The translations under genes and the position numbers were made by a program. From assembly GCA_963833585.1 (NCBI GenBank), contig CAWHYF010000006.1:930001-994000 (forward strand): a stretch of DNA of 64,000 bases, read 5' to 3'. The notes beneath the pieces are model-generated. The model ran no database searches, had not been told where the DNA came from, and worked only from the letters and a program-made list of their open reading frames with translations. Positions within the stretch are counted from its first letter, which is position 1; each line of letters starts with the position of its first letter. Below, piece by piece: positions 44,793-53,869 of the stretch. The DNA is from Bog-756 sp963833585 (lineage in GTDB: Bacteria; Actinomycetota; Acidimicrobiia; Acidimicrobiales; RAAP-2).

Positions 44793-45944
44793 ATGACAGC
44801 AGCTCCACGCACGTATCTCGATGCCGATAGCCATGTGCTCGAGCCAACTGATTGGCTCACTCCCTACGCCGATCCGGGCGTCCGCGAGCGTCTGAGGACC
44901 CTGCCCCATCCGTTTGCCCCCGACACCGACGCTGCCGCTCGGCTTGTCGCTGCCCGGCGTGGGGATCCGCCAAGGGACGCCCTCGACGACGAGAGGCTGT
45001 GGGGAAGAGGCTATGACGCCTACGGGGCCTGGGACCCATCCGAGCGCTCGGCCATCCTGGACAAGTTCAACATCGCCGCTCAGCTGGTGTTCTCCACATT
45101 TGCCCCCGGACAGTTTCTCTCCAAGGACATGGATACCGATCTTCTCTACGGAGGCATTCGGGCCCACACCCGGGCCCTCGCCGAGTTCTGCTCCGCGGAT
45201 CCACGCCTGCTGGCCGTCCCCCTGATCCCCTTTGTCGACGTCGAACGGGCGATCGAAGAACTCGAGTTCGCCCTAGCCCAGGGCCCCGGTGCCATCGTGG
45301 TCAACTCCACCTCCCCCTCCAAGACGATGGGACCGGGTCACGGCGCCCTCGATCCGATCTGGGCCCGTCTTCAAGACGCTGACACTCCCTTCGTCAGCCA
45401 CGTGGGCACGGGGGGCAAGCTCGTTCCCACCGGCTACCGCGAGAACGGTCGGCCCCTCCCTCCGGACTTCCTCGGCGGAGGGGAGAACATCCGCTCCAAA
45501 GACTTCATCAACATCGGCTACTGGCCGGAGAACTTCTTGTCCTGTCTCGCCCTCGACGGTGTCTTCGAGCGATTCCCTCGCCTCCGCGGTGCATCGATCG
45601 AGCAAGGCGCCGAATGGGTCCCGGGCATGCTCAAGAAGCTCGACGGGGCCATGCAGTTCTCACGGACCGAACCCGATTTGGCGGCCCTCCCTCTGAAAGC
45701 CAGCGACTACATCCGCCGCCAGGTCAAGTTCACCCCGTTCGCCAAGGATGACGTGGGTTGGGTGCTCGACAATGTGGGCCCAGACCTCCTGATGTTCTCC
45801 ACCGACTTCCCCCACCCCGAAGGGACTCGTGATCCCATCGGGCGCTTCCAGACCCACCTCGATCGCTTCAACGATGCCGTGCAGGAAAGGTTCTACGTAG
45901 GAAACATGACCGAGCTGATAGGCACCTCGGTCTCGATCAGTTGA
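44793..45944 (+). CDS. Amidohydrolase 2 family metal-dependent hydrolase
   Basis: The 383-residue TIM-barrel protein belongs to the Amidohydro_2 family (relatives of aminocarboxymuconate-semialdehyde decarboxylase). It starts MTAAPRTYLDADSHVLEPTD behind AGGAGG; D-x-D-x-H is the early metal-site motif. Later come PFVSHVGTG with the second metal histidine and LLMFSTDFPHPEGTRDP with the conserved Asp near the end. Substrates of this large family include aromatic acids and related compounds; none can be named here. It stands alone between divergent ABC genes and the P-type ATPase. Confidence 0.85.
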   Translation: MTAAPRTYLDADSHVLEPTDWLTPYADPGVRERLRTLPHPFAPDTDAAARLVAARRGDPPRDALDDERLWGRGYDAYGAWDPSERSAILDKFNIAAQLVFSTFAPGQFLSKDMDTDLLYGGIRAHTRALAEFCSADPRLLAVPLIPFVDVERAIEELEFALAQGPGAIVVNSTSPSKTMGPGHGALDPIWARLQDADTPFVSHVGTGGKLVPTGYRENGRPLPPDFLGGGENIRSKDFINIGYWPENFLSCLALDGVFERFPRLRGASIEQGAEWVPGMLKKLDGAMQFSRTEPDLAALPLKASDYIRRQVKFTPFAKDDVGWVLDNVGPDLLMFSTDFPHPEGTRDPIGRFQTHLDRFNDAVQERFYVGNMTELIGTSVSIS

Positions 45945-46086
45945 GCGCCGCCGGCCTCTGACCCACTGGGACGTCCCCCGGTAGAACCCGGCTGCACTGG
46001 AGGAGCGATCGAGTGATACGCGCACAGACGAGCTGCTCGATCTCCCGACCCGAGTCCAAATCAGCGCTCGTGACCGCCAAGGATTC

Positions 46087-48843
46087 GTGACCACGCCGAC
46101 GTCGTTGTCCGAAGCGGTGCCTGTCCACCTCCCCCGGTGGTACTCCCGAGGGGCGGAGGATGTGGCGGCCGCCTTCAGCGTGGATCCGGCGATCGGCCTG
46201 TACTCCCCACGAGCGGCCGAGCTTCTTCGCGGCAACGGGCCCAACACACTTCCTGAGGAAAAGCCCAAGCCGAGCTGGCGCCGCTTCGTCGATCAGTACC
46301 GCAGCTACATGCAGCTGATCCTGGTGGGGGCCGCCATCGTGTCACTGGCCATCAAGGAGTGGAGCACGGCCGTGCTCCTGGTCATCATCACGCTCCTCAA
46401 CGCCGTGGTGGGCCTGCGTCAAGAAGGCAAGGCGGAGAGCGCCATGAACGCGCTCAAGTCGATGATGAAGATCACCGCCCGCGTGAGGCGCGACGGGGTC
46501 GAGTCCGAGATCCCCGCCGAGCAAGTGGTCACCGGGGACGTGGTGCTCCTCGCCGCCGGGGATCAGGTGCCGGCCGACGGCCGGGTCGTCGAGGCCAGCG
46601 CGTTGCAGATCGACGAATCAGCGCTGACCGGTGAGAGCACCCCTGCACAGAAGGAGACCACGACGCTGTCCGACCGCGCGATGAGCCCGGGCGACCAGGT
46701 GAATATGGCCTTCATGAACACTCCCGTCACCCACGGCAGTGGTGTGATGATCGTCACGGCAACGGCGACGGAGACCGAACTCGGCAAGATCTCCGGAATG
46801 CTCTCGACCACCGCCAGCGAGCAGTCACCGCTGACCAAGGAGCTCAACCGCCTGACGCTGTGGATCGTTGCCGCCGCAGGTTTGACAATGGTTGTCATGT
46901 TCGCCCTTGGGCGCTCGAGAGGCACCGCCTGGGACGTACTCTTCGTCAGCGCCATCTCCCTGGCCATCGCCGCCATCCCCGAGGCCCTCCCGACCGTGAC
47001 CGATGTGATCCTCTCGCTTGGCAGCGTCGAGCTGGCCAAGCGCAACGCGCTGGTCAAGGAGCTCCCGGCCGTCGAGACCCTCGGGTTCACCTCTGCCATC
47101 AACTCCGACAAGACCGGCACCCTCACGCTGAACCAGATGACCGCCGTCGAGGTCATCGATCCGACCGACCGCTACACCATCAGCGGCTCGGGCTACGGCC
47201 TGGAGGGCCGGGTCGAGCATGCGGCCGGCTCGAGCGAAACCATCGAGGACGCCATCTTGCCCTTCCTCATTGCCAACGACGCCAAGCTGGTCGACGGAGA
47301 GGTGGTCGGTGACCCAACCGAGGGGGCTCTGTTGATTCTCGGCCACAAGGTCGGGGTGAACATCGACGCCACCCGAGAAGGCCTGCCGAGGCTCGCCACG
47401 CTCCCGTTCGACCCCACCTACAAACTCATGGCCACCTTCCACCAGGCCACCGATCCCACCGGGCGCCAGGTGATCCGGTGCTTCGTCAAGGGGGCGGCCC
47501 CGGCCGTCATGGAGCGCTCGGCCACGGCACTCTCGGGGGGCTCAGCCGTCCCCTGGGACGCGGACCTGGCCGACCGGGCCCAGAGCAACGTCGAGCGGAT
47601 GGCCGGCCTCGGGCAGCGCGTCATGGCCGCCGCCATGCGAGACGTCGATCCCCACACCTTCGATCCCGAGGCCGATCTGCTGGCCCACATCCACGACCTT
47701 CAGATGACCAGCCTGGTCGCCATGGTCGATCCGCCCCGGGCCGAGTCCAAGGCGGCCGTCGAGGAGGCGCAGGCCGCCCACATCCGGGTCCGCATGATCA
47801 CCGGCGACGATGTCACGACGGGCGCGGCCATCGCCGAACAGTTGGGCATCCCGGGCGAGGCGATGCTCGGCGCCGACTTCGCCGCCCTCTCCGACGCGGA
47901 GCGGCTCTCCCGCATCGACGGCATCGGAGTCGTGGGGCGGGTCGCCCCGGAGCACAAGGTCCTCCTGGTCGAGACCCTCAAGAAGAGGGGCGAGGTGGTG
48001 GCCATGACGGGTGACGGTGTGAACGATGCGCCCGCCATCAAGGCCGCCGATATCGGAATCGCCATGGGCTCGGGGACCGAGGTGGCCAAGAACGCCGGGC
48101 GGATGATCCTCTCCGACGACAATTTCGCCACCATCGTCTACGCCGTCGAGCAGGGCCGCAAGATCTTCGACAACCTCACCAAGTACATCCGCTTCGTCCT
48201 GGTTCTCCTAGTGGTCTTCGTGCTGACGTTCCTGGGAGCGGCGCTCTTCAACATCGCGGCCGGTGAGCCCTTCACCCCACCGCAGGTCCTGTGGATCCAC
48301 TTCGTGGTCAACGCGGCCTTCGGCTTCTCGCTCGGCTTCGACAACGAGACCCCGGGCCTCATGTCCCGGGTGCCCAAGCCCCGCGGCCAGTCGGTGCTCA
48401 CCCCGAGCCTGCTGACCACCGTGGGCCTGGCGGGCCTCGCCATCACGATCGGCCTGCTCTCCATGATCGAGATCGGCGCACGGCATTTCCACAGCACGGC
48501 CGTCGGGACGTCCATCGCGTTCACCGCCTTCGCTCTCTGCCTGATCGTGGCCGCACTCGAATGCCGCAGCGAGACCGGCTCCGTCATCACCACTGCGACG
48601 TTCGAGAGCCGCCACATGAACCGCACCATCGGCATCGAGCTCGTACTCGCCGTCCTGACCACCCAGATGGACGCCCTGCGGCACATCCTCGGGACCACGG
48701 AACTCACCTTCCGCGAGTTCACTTGGGCGCTGGCTCCGGCGGTCGGTCTCTTCCTGCTCTGGGAATTGGGCAAGCTCCTGGCCCGGCGATTCGCCGGCGC
48801 GTCCACCGCGGGGCCCGCTCTGGCCCAAGGGGGCGGCCAGTGA
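46087..48843 (+). CDS. P-type cation-transporting ATPase (CtpF-like, P2 type)
   Basis: This 918-residue pump is full length for the P2 family. It has an N-terminal cation ATPase domain, then the actuator TGES at about residue 181, the membrane motif AAIPEALPTVTDVI, phosphorylation Asp341 in NSDKTGTLTLNQM, KGAAPAVMERS in the nucleotide domain, TGDGVNDAPAIKAADIGIAMG at about 641, and four C-terminal helices. IPEALP in place of IPEGLP is shared with mycobacterial CtpF (Rv1997), a DosR-regulon member, so calcium or another divalent/alkali cation is a reasonable guess. The start is GTG 46087 with no strong ribosome site. I do not see a convincing DevR box upstream. Confidence 0.92.
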   Translation: MTTPTSLSEAVPVHLPRWYSRGAEDVAAAFSVDPAIGLYSPRAAELLRGNGPNTLPEEKPKPSWRRFVDQYRSYMQLILVGAAIVSLAIKEWSTAVLLVIITLLNAVVGLRQEGKAESAMNALKSMMKITARVRRDGVESEIPAEQVVTGDVVLLAAGDQVPADGRVVEASALQIDESALTGESTPAQKETTTLSDRAMSPGDQVNMAFMNTPVTHGSGVMIVTATATETELGKISGMLSTTASEQSPLTKELNRLTLWIVAAAGLTMVVMFALGRSRGTAWDVLFVSAISLAIAAIPEALPTVTDVILSLGSVELAKRNALVKELPAVETLGFTSAINSDKTGTLTLNQMTAVEVIDPTDRYTISGSGYGLEGRVEHAAGSSETIEDAILPFLIANDAKLVDGEVVGDPTEGALLILGHKVGVNIDATREGLPRLATLPFDPTYKLMATFHQATDPTGRQVIRCFVKGAAPAVMERSATALSGGSAVPWDADLADRAQSNVERMAGLGQRVMAAAMRDVDPHTFDPEADLLAHIHDLQMTSLVAMVDPPRAESKAAVEEAQAAHIRVRMITGDDVTTGAAIAEQLGIPGEAMLGADFAALSDAERLSRIDGIGVVGRVAPEHKVLLVETLKKRGEVVAMTGDGVNDAPAIKAADIGIAMGSGTEVAKNAGRMILSDDNFATIVYAVEQGRKIFDNLTKYIRFVLVLLVVFVLTFLGAALFNIAAGEPFTPPQVLWIHFVVNAAFGFSLGFDNETPGLMSRVPKPRGQSVLTPSLLTTVGLAGLAITIGLLSMIEIGARHFHSTAVGTSIAFTAFALCLIVAALECRSETGSVITTATFESRHMNRTIGIELVLAVLTTQMDALRHILGTTELTFREFTWALAPAVGLFLLWELGKLLARRFAGASTAGPALAQGGGQ

Positions 48844-49239
48844 GTGGGGGATGGTGAGCGAGACCGATCCCCCCGGGCGGCAGCCCAGCGGGCCGGGATC
48901 ACCCGGGCACCGAGTAGCAATCCCCTTCGAGAGGCGCTGACTTCGGAAGCTCGGCGAACACCCGGCCACGACCTGCGGCCAACCACTCGACCGGCAGCCC
49001 GCCGAACCTGGCGTCGAATGGACAGGTGTTGCCAGTACGAGCGAATTCTGAGAAGAGACCATTCCTCAGGGGCGATCGGACCGCTCCCGATGGCACGATC
49101 GACACCGCCGGCTCAGTCCGGCCGCGTCAACCGTGCCTTGCCCACCACAAGGTGGAATCCCTCCGAGCCCCGCCCACGGGACACCGGCCAGGCGATGACG
49201 TCTCGTCGTCGAGCGGAGTCGACGCTCCTGCGCCCGAGG
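48844..49239. other. Intergenic region, no gene seen
   Basis: About 395 bases follow the ATPase gene. The C-rich start (48860-48900) could fold into a termination structure, but no clean hairpin is evident. Frames are not protein-like. Confidence 0.4.
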
Positions 49240-49632
49240 TCAGTCGTCGACCGTGAGGGACCGCCCGCCATAGACGGCCAGCGCGTACACCACCAGAGCA
49301 GCTATGAAGATGTAGACGAATCCCCAGACCGGGTAGTAAGGCATCCACCAAATGGCGCTGATGCCAGCGATCACTCCGGCGACGATGCCGACCCAACGAG
49401 CAACCTCCGATCCACTGATCACCAGGAAGCCGGAAATGATCAGTATCGCGGCCACCACGATATCCACCCAACCATAGGTCTTCAAGGAGTGACCGAAGAT
49501 AGCTGCCTCGAGATTTGACGGTAGGACCCCGTGATACCGGAATGCCCATATGGCATCGAATACCTTCATGATCCCGCCCCAGATCAAGATGATCCCTGCG
49601 AACAACACCCAGCCGGTGCCTCGCTCAGCCAT
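49240..49632 (-). CDS. DUF7144-like four-helix membrane protein
   Basis: The product is 130 residues with four membrane helices: GWVLFAGIILIWGGIMKVFD, VDIVVAAILIISGFLVISG, WVGIVAGVIAGISAIWW and FVYIFIAALVVYALAVYGG. The pattern GW-LF-G-----G---F-AIWAF is typical of DUF7144-type proteins of actinobacteria, function unknown. The start at 49632 (MAERGTGWVLFAG) follows GGGGGAAG; the frame extends upstream but is AT-rich and not conserved-looking. Similar proteins often appear among stress-induced genes. Confidence 0.75.
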   Translation of the reverse strand: MAERGTGWVLFAGIILIWGGIMKVFDAIWAFRYHGVLPSNLEAAIFGHSLKTYGWVDIVVAAILIISGFLVISGSEVARWVGIVAGVIAGISAIWWMPYYPVWGFVYIFIAALVVYALAVYGGRSLTVDD

Positions 49633-49980
49633 TGTCTTCCCCCAGTCTGCCTCGGGTGGACGATCACTTTTCCTTATCGAGTCGATTTTCCGATATTTAT
49701 ACAGCAATGTCAACAGGTACTTCTGCATAATTCCAGGCCGCACCACATCGTTCTTGGACTTCCGCAACTACCGCTGCAGGCATTTTCCGAACCCACTCCC
49801 GGCCCATAGCGCGAAAGGACCGGCCTTTGTCAGCTCCCGCGCCAGACAATGAGAAGGCCGGCGATGGCGCCGGGTTTATCGAAGTCGACCTCTGGAACCT
49901 GCCGCTTGACGCAATTGGATCCCTCGGTGAAGGATGCAGTTGGAACGAACTCATCCAGCCAAAACGCCGGACCGAAGGGA
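49633..49980. other. Intergenic region with an AT-rich patch
   Basis: About 350 bases lie between divergent genes. Bases 49660-49735 are clearly AT-rich (for example CGATATTTATACAGCAATG), unlike the rest of the window, and probably include a promoter. AAAGGACCGGCCTTT (near 49817) is a small imperfect palindrome. Confidence 0.4.
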
Positions 49981-50232
49981 ATGCCCATGGGAATGAGACG
50001 ACGTACGCGACGACGAGGACTCGTGGCTGGAGCGGTGGCCGGAGGGGCGATAGCTCATCACCGCAACAAGCAATATGCCGATCAGGAGCCTGTGGCCGAC
50101 AGCCAGAGTCAGTATGCGCCGGCGCCGGCGGACCCGGCAGACGAGATCGAGCACCTCGCGCAGCTCCACTCCTCGGGGGCGCTGACGGACGAAGAGTTCG
50201 CGTCAGCCAAGGCCAAGGTCCTGGGGTCCTGA
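49981..50232 (+). CDS. SHOCT-domain small protein
   Basis: This is an 83-residue protein. The start MPMGMRRRTRRRGLVAGAVA gives a basic, weakly hydrophobic N-terminal segment that may associate with the membrane. A polar linker rich in Gln/Pro/Ala follows. The last 30 residues, DEIEHLAQLHSSGALTDEEFASAKAKVLG, are a textbook SHOCT motif, a short oligomerisation or interaction helix pair. Proteins of this build are common in actinobacteria and their roles are unclear. The following gene begins 58 bp downstream. Confidence 0.8.
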   Translation: MPMGMRRRTRRRGLVAGAVAGGAIAHHRNKQYADQEPVADSQSQYAPAPADPADEIEHLAQLHSSGALTDEEFASAKAKVLGS

Positions 50233-50290
50233 ACGTGGGTCGGATTGCCATTCCCAGAACGGATGGAGAGGACAGACATGGGGAACTTCG

Positions 50291-50764
50291 ATGAGTGAGA
50301 CTCGTAAAGACGTGTTGCTACGGGCCCTGGAGGCCGAGGTTGGGGGCGCATCAGTTGATCTGAGCACCCTGTTCACCGAGGATGTCGTGGGTTGGTCACC
50401 ATATGCGTCGGTCTCTGGGCTCGCAGAGCTCGCCGTCCTCGCCGCCCTCCGTGAAGTGGCGTTCTCCAACGTCGTCATTCTCTTCCGAGGACTGGACGAG
50501 GTGGGCAATAGGGCGTATGCCGAATGGGTGATCGAGGCCGATCACACCGGGCCACTGATCCTCGGCGAGGGTGCGGAGGTGGAGGCAACGGGCCGACATG
50601 TCCAGTTGGCGGGCGTTTCCGTGGCCGATTTCCGGGGAGGGAAGATCCGGTCCTATCGGACCTACTTCGACGACCTCTCGCTGATCGAGCAGATGGTCGA
50701 CGCTCTGACACCGGGCCGCGGTGGACTTCCACGTCGAGGATCATCCAGATCCCCTGGATGTTGA
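50291..50764 (+). CDS. SnoaL/NTF2-like protein
   Basis: The 157-residue protein has the cone-shaped NTF2/SnoaL fold pattern. It opens RKDVLLRALEAEVGGASVDL followed by LFTEDVVGWSPYASVSG, then FRGLDEVGNRAYAEWVIEAD and GVSVADFRGGKIRSYRTYFDDLSLIEQM. Members bind small hydrophobic ligands or act as isomerases; here neither activity can be assigned. It begins ATG 50291 and overlaps the following acetyltransferase gene by 44 bp, so the C-terminal 15 residues may be an extension. Confidence 0.78.
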   Translation: MSETRKDVLLRALEAEVGGASVDLSTLFTEDVVGWSPYASVSGLAELAVLAALREVAFSNVVILFRGLDEVGNRAYAEWVIEADHTGPLILGEGAEVEATGRHVQLAGVSVADFRGGKIRSYRTYFDDLSLIEQMVDALTPGRGGLPRRGSSRSPGC

Positions 50765-51161
50765 CTTCCTGGAAACGCAGATTCGTCGCGAGGCCTCCGC
50801 CGCCACGGGACTCGGTGACGAGGTAGAGCTGGCGATCTTCATTCGAGACGCTGGCGCGGTGGTCGCCGGCATAAGCGGATGGACCTGGGGCGACTGTTGC
50901 GAACTCCAGAGCCTCTGGGTGGATGAACGCCTCCGAGGTAGTGGCCTTGCGACCCGGCTCATCGCCGCCGCCGAAGCCGAGGCCGTGGCCCGCGGATGCC
51001 GTCAGACCGTCCATTTCACCTACGACTTTCAGGCTCGAGCCCTCTATGAACGGAACGGCTACGAACTGGTAGGTCGAGTCGATGATTTTCCGTCAGGAGC
51101 CGGCGCCCTCTGGTACCGAAAGCGCCTGCCACCCGGCGACCTTGACACACGACCGTCATAG
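50721..51161 (+). CDS. GNAT family N-acetyltransferase
   Basis: This is a 146-residue single-domain GNAT. The acetyl-CoA loop is seen in CELQSLWVDERLRGSGLATRLIAAAEAEAVARGC, and the C-terminal strand pair in ARALYERNGYELVGRVDDFPSG. The ending GALWYRKRL is typical of small GNATs acting on free amines or antibiotics, but the substrate is unknown. The start is GTG 50721, inside the end of the SnoaL-like gene, suggesting co-translation. A hairpin follows the stop. Confidence 0.82.
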   Translation: MDFHVEDHPDPLDVDFLETQIRREASAATGLGDEVELAIFIRDAGAVVAGISGWTWGDCCELQSLWVDERLRGSGLATRLIAAAEAEAVARGCRQTVHFTYDFQARALYERNGYELVGRVDDFPSGAGALWYRKRLPPGDLDTRPS

Positions 51162-51175
51162 GCTCGTGAATACCG

Positions 51176-51197
51176 GAACGCTGGGATCCCGGCGTTC
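51176..51197. terminator. Hairpin between convergent GNAT and aquaporin genes
   Basis: GAACGC (51176-51181) pairs with GCGTTC (51192-51197), enclosing a further GGGA/TCCC pairing. It lies 15 bp after the GNAT stop. Confidence 0.55.
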
Positions 51198-51356
51198 GAA
51201 CCACCCGTAATTCTGTATCCAGTGTCGGAGCGCCCGGGATCCTGCGAGCTGCGTTGGGCCACCCAGGTTCTGGCCCGAATCGGTTGGACTGGGAAGCTAC
51301 TCGGCGAGCTCCCCGCACGCCTGGCGCCCTGCGGTGTCCGGCGACGGTCGCTGCCT

Positions 51357-52114
51357 CTAGGCCCCCGGATCAAGCGACTCGGCGGGCTCGGGCGCATCCT
51401 TGGGGTAGATGATCCAGTGGACGACGGCAGCCACCACACCGCCGACCACGGGAGCAACGATGAACAACCAGACCTGGCTGAGCGCGGTTCCGCCCACCAC
51501 CAGAGCCGGGCCGAGGCTTCTGGCAGGGTTGACCGAGGTGCCGGTAAGCGGGATGCCGATCAGGTGGATGAAGGTGAGCGTGAGGCCGATCACCAGACCA
51601 GCGGTCATGGCGTTGGCGATTCGCGACGTGACCCCGAGGATGACGAACACGAAGATGGCGGTCAGGATCACTTCGACCAAGAAGGCTCCACCGACGCTGA
51701 TGTGGACGTCCGACGCCTTGCCGTACCCGTCTGCTCCGAGGCCGGTGACCGTCCGGTTGTAGAAGGGGGAAGCACTGAATACCCCCAGAGCAGCAGGGCG
51801 CCCAGGATGCCCCCGATGAACTGGGCGACCATGTAGAGCAGGCCCTCGACCGGCTCGATGCGGCGAGTGAGCAGCGCCCCGACGGTCACCGCCGGATTGA
51901 CGTGGCATCCCGAGATCGGTCCCAACACGTAGACCAGGGACAACAGGACGAGCCCGAAGGTGAGTGCGGTGGCCACGATACCGGCAGACAGGTTGTGGGC
52001 GGCTGGGAAGCCGGCAAAGTTGAATCCCTTGCCGAACGACAAGGTGGCCACGCCGCAGGCCACAAAGACGAGGATCAGCGTTCCGAGCAGCTCGGCGGCC
52101 AGTTTCCGGAGCAT
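51357..52114 (-). CDS. Aquaporin / MIP channel (one frame break)
   Basis: This is a water or small-solute channel of about 252 residues with six helices. The N-terminal half starts MLRKLAAELLGTLILVFVAC and holds the first NPA box in GCHVNPAVTVG. The C-terminal half holds the second in TSVNPARSLGPALV. The frame changes near 51777: the run of five C on the plus strand (five G in the gene) needs a sixth to give LLLWGVFSASPFYNRTVTGL, the expected sequence. This is a homopolymer miscount. Histidine in the second helix region and the aromatic-arginine features suggest an AqpZ-like water channel rather than a glycerol channel. Confidence 0.8.
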
Positions 52115-52293
52115 CTGAACAACCCCTTTTCCCTAGGGCCCGATCGGCGAGAGCCATGGTAGCCGATTCCACTTCGGAGGCTTGTGTTTGCCGAAAACTC
52201 ATCGGACCGGCATTGAGGCCGAGTGTCCGGCCGACGGTAACAGACCCCGACTCAGCGGCGGATCGCTCTCCTTGCGCCTGGCGAACCATCGTG

Positions 52294-52479
52294 ATGAACT
52301 CGATTTCCGTGAGTGAAGACAGGGACGTTGCCCCTCCTTCGAGCCTGCTGGCCTACGGCATCTCCTACCTATTGGTCGGGCTGTTGGTGGCCGCCCTCAC
52401 CAAATCGCTATTCAAGAGAGACGCCAAGGTGGCGCTGATGATGGGGGCGATCGCGGTGGTGCTTGCATCACAACTTTGA
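52294..52479 (+). CDS. Small two-helix membrane protein
   Basis: This is a 61-residue protein starting MNSISVSEDRDVAPPSSLLA with two hydrophobic segments (YGISYLLVGLLVAALTKSLF and VALMMGAIAVVLASQL) joined by a basic turn (KRDAK). No family is recognised. GTG 52291 and ATG 52294 are adjacent possible starts with no ribosome site. It is divergent from the aquaporin gene. Confidence 0.5.
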   Translation: MNSISVSEDRDVAPPSSLLAYGISYLLVGLLVAALTKSLFKRDAKVALMMGAIAVVLASQL

Positions 52480-52680
52480 TGCTCCGCTCGCCCAGAAGCT
52501 GTTGGCCTGGAATCTGATCCCCGGGAGTCGAAGCCCAGCCCGGTCCGTCAGCCAAAGCGAGCTCGCCACGAGGTAGGTCGGCAGTCTCCCTGGACGAGAT
52601 TGAATCGCCGGTGCTGGTGATGTGCGGGGCGGCGGCGTTGACCGCGTTGCCGAGGGATGCCGGCACGGCGAAGACCATCG

Positions 52681-53610
52681 TCACCCGCGTGGAGCGCTTC
52701 CGTCCCCCCGGTGTTGTCCTGCCTCCTTGGCATCGGTCGTGGTGATCTCATCGAGTCTCGGCATTCCTTGGGAGGTCTGCGGTGGCTCGGCCCCGGCCAG
52801 CAGGACGATTCCCACCAGACCGACGCCGAGGCCGATCAGGGCGGGAACCGGCCGGGCTCCGCCCGCCGAGAGGCTCTCGCCGAACACGGTCGCCCCGAAC
52901 GCCACGCTGCCGAACAGAGTCACGGCATTGCTCGACGCCATTGCCGGGGCCAGGACGCCGGTCTTGAGTGCCGACTGCTGGAGGACGAAGCCAACCAGGG
53001 CCGAGACGATGAGCACATAGATCGTCCAACTGGTGAGAACCGCACCGAGGCCCTGACCGACAACCGTGACGAAGACCTTCGTGACGGACGCCTGCAGGGC
53101 GTAGGCCACGCCTGCCGCGGAACCCAGCAACAGGGCCCTGGTCGCCCCCTGGCGACGGCGTCCCGTCCGGCCGAGGACAGTGACCAGCACGATCGCCGTG
53201 AGGCCCGCCGACCACCAGGCCGCCGCCGGTGGAGTGGACGTGCCTCCTTGCGGGGAACCGACGGACAGGAACAGGACGATGCCCACCACCATTGCGGCCG
53301 CTCCCAGCCACACCCGGCGGCTGACCTCCTGGCCGGTGATGCGCGCACCAAGCGGCAGGGCGATCACCAGGCTCATCGTCGTGAGCGACTGCACGACGAT
53401 GAGCGAGCCGGTGTCGAGAGCGACAGCCTGGAGTACCCAGCCACAACCCTGCAGTCCACCGCCGGCCAGCCACACCGGGCGCCGAAAGATCTGGACCAGA
53501 AAGCGCGGGTCATCGTCGTCCGACGACGTCTCGAGCGTGCCCTTTTGTTGGAGGACGTTGCCGAGGGCAAAGGCGAAGGCCGCCAACAGCGCCAAGACGG
53601 TGGACGGCAC
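52681..53610 (-). CDS. DMT (EamA-like) superfamily transporter
   Basis: This 309-residue protein has about nine to ten membrane helices arranged as two EamA-like repeats. It begins MPSTVLALLAAFAFALGNVL with QQKGTLE just after the first helix, and includes LIVVQSLTTMSLVIALPLGA and AGVAYALQASVTKVFVTVVG. It ends with a charged tail. DMT proteins move metabolites, cations or drugs, and this one cannot be assigned. Related actinobacterial DMT proteins with the GNVLQQKG motif are numerous. It is upstream, on the same strand, of nothing closer than the short gene at 52294, which is opposite. Confidence 0.82.
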   Translation of the reverse strand: MPSTVLALLAAFAFALGNVLQQKGTLETSSDDDDPRFLVQIFRRPVWLAGGGLQGCGWVLQAVALDTGSLIVVQSLTTMSLVIALPLGARITGQEVSRRVWLGAAAMVVGIVLFLSVGSPQGGTSTPPAAAWWSAGLTAIVLVTVLGRTGRRRQGATRALLLGSAAGVAYALQASVTKVFVTVVGQGLGAVLTSWTIYVLIVSALVGFVLQQSALKTGVLAPAMASSNAVTLFGSVAFGATVFGESLSAGGARPVPALIGLGVGLVGIVLLAGAEPPQTSQGMPRLDEITTTDAKEAGQHRGDGSAPRG

Positions 53611-53869
53611 CGGCTACATCCTCGATCGGTGCCTGGGGGCAGACGGGGGGCTCAGCCTCAAACTCAACACACCTACGCCTGCGGACGAGAGCTGAGACCG
53701 GATACCGAACCCGTTCACCCCTCCAGTATTGCTGCTGTTGGGCCACGGGTCGGACATGCCGCGGCACGGCCCCTCGGCGAATCCACCTGAAGGAGCGGTT
53801 GTGAAGGAGTCGGCGTCCATGCCGCCGTCGCCCCGCCGGGCGAAAGCAATTCGCCCGGGCGCACTCTGG

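Noticed and set aside
45965..45982. GGGACGTCCCCCGGTAG upstream of the P-type ATPase
   Set aside because: Only the first half fits; the A/T-rich centre and the GGCCC half are missing.
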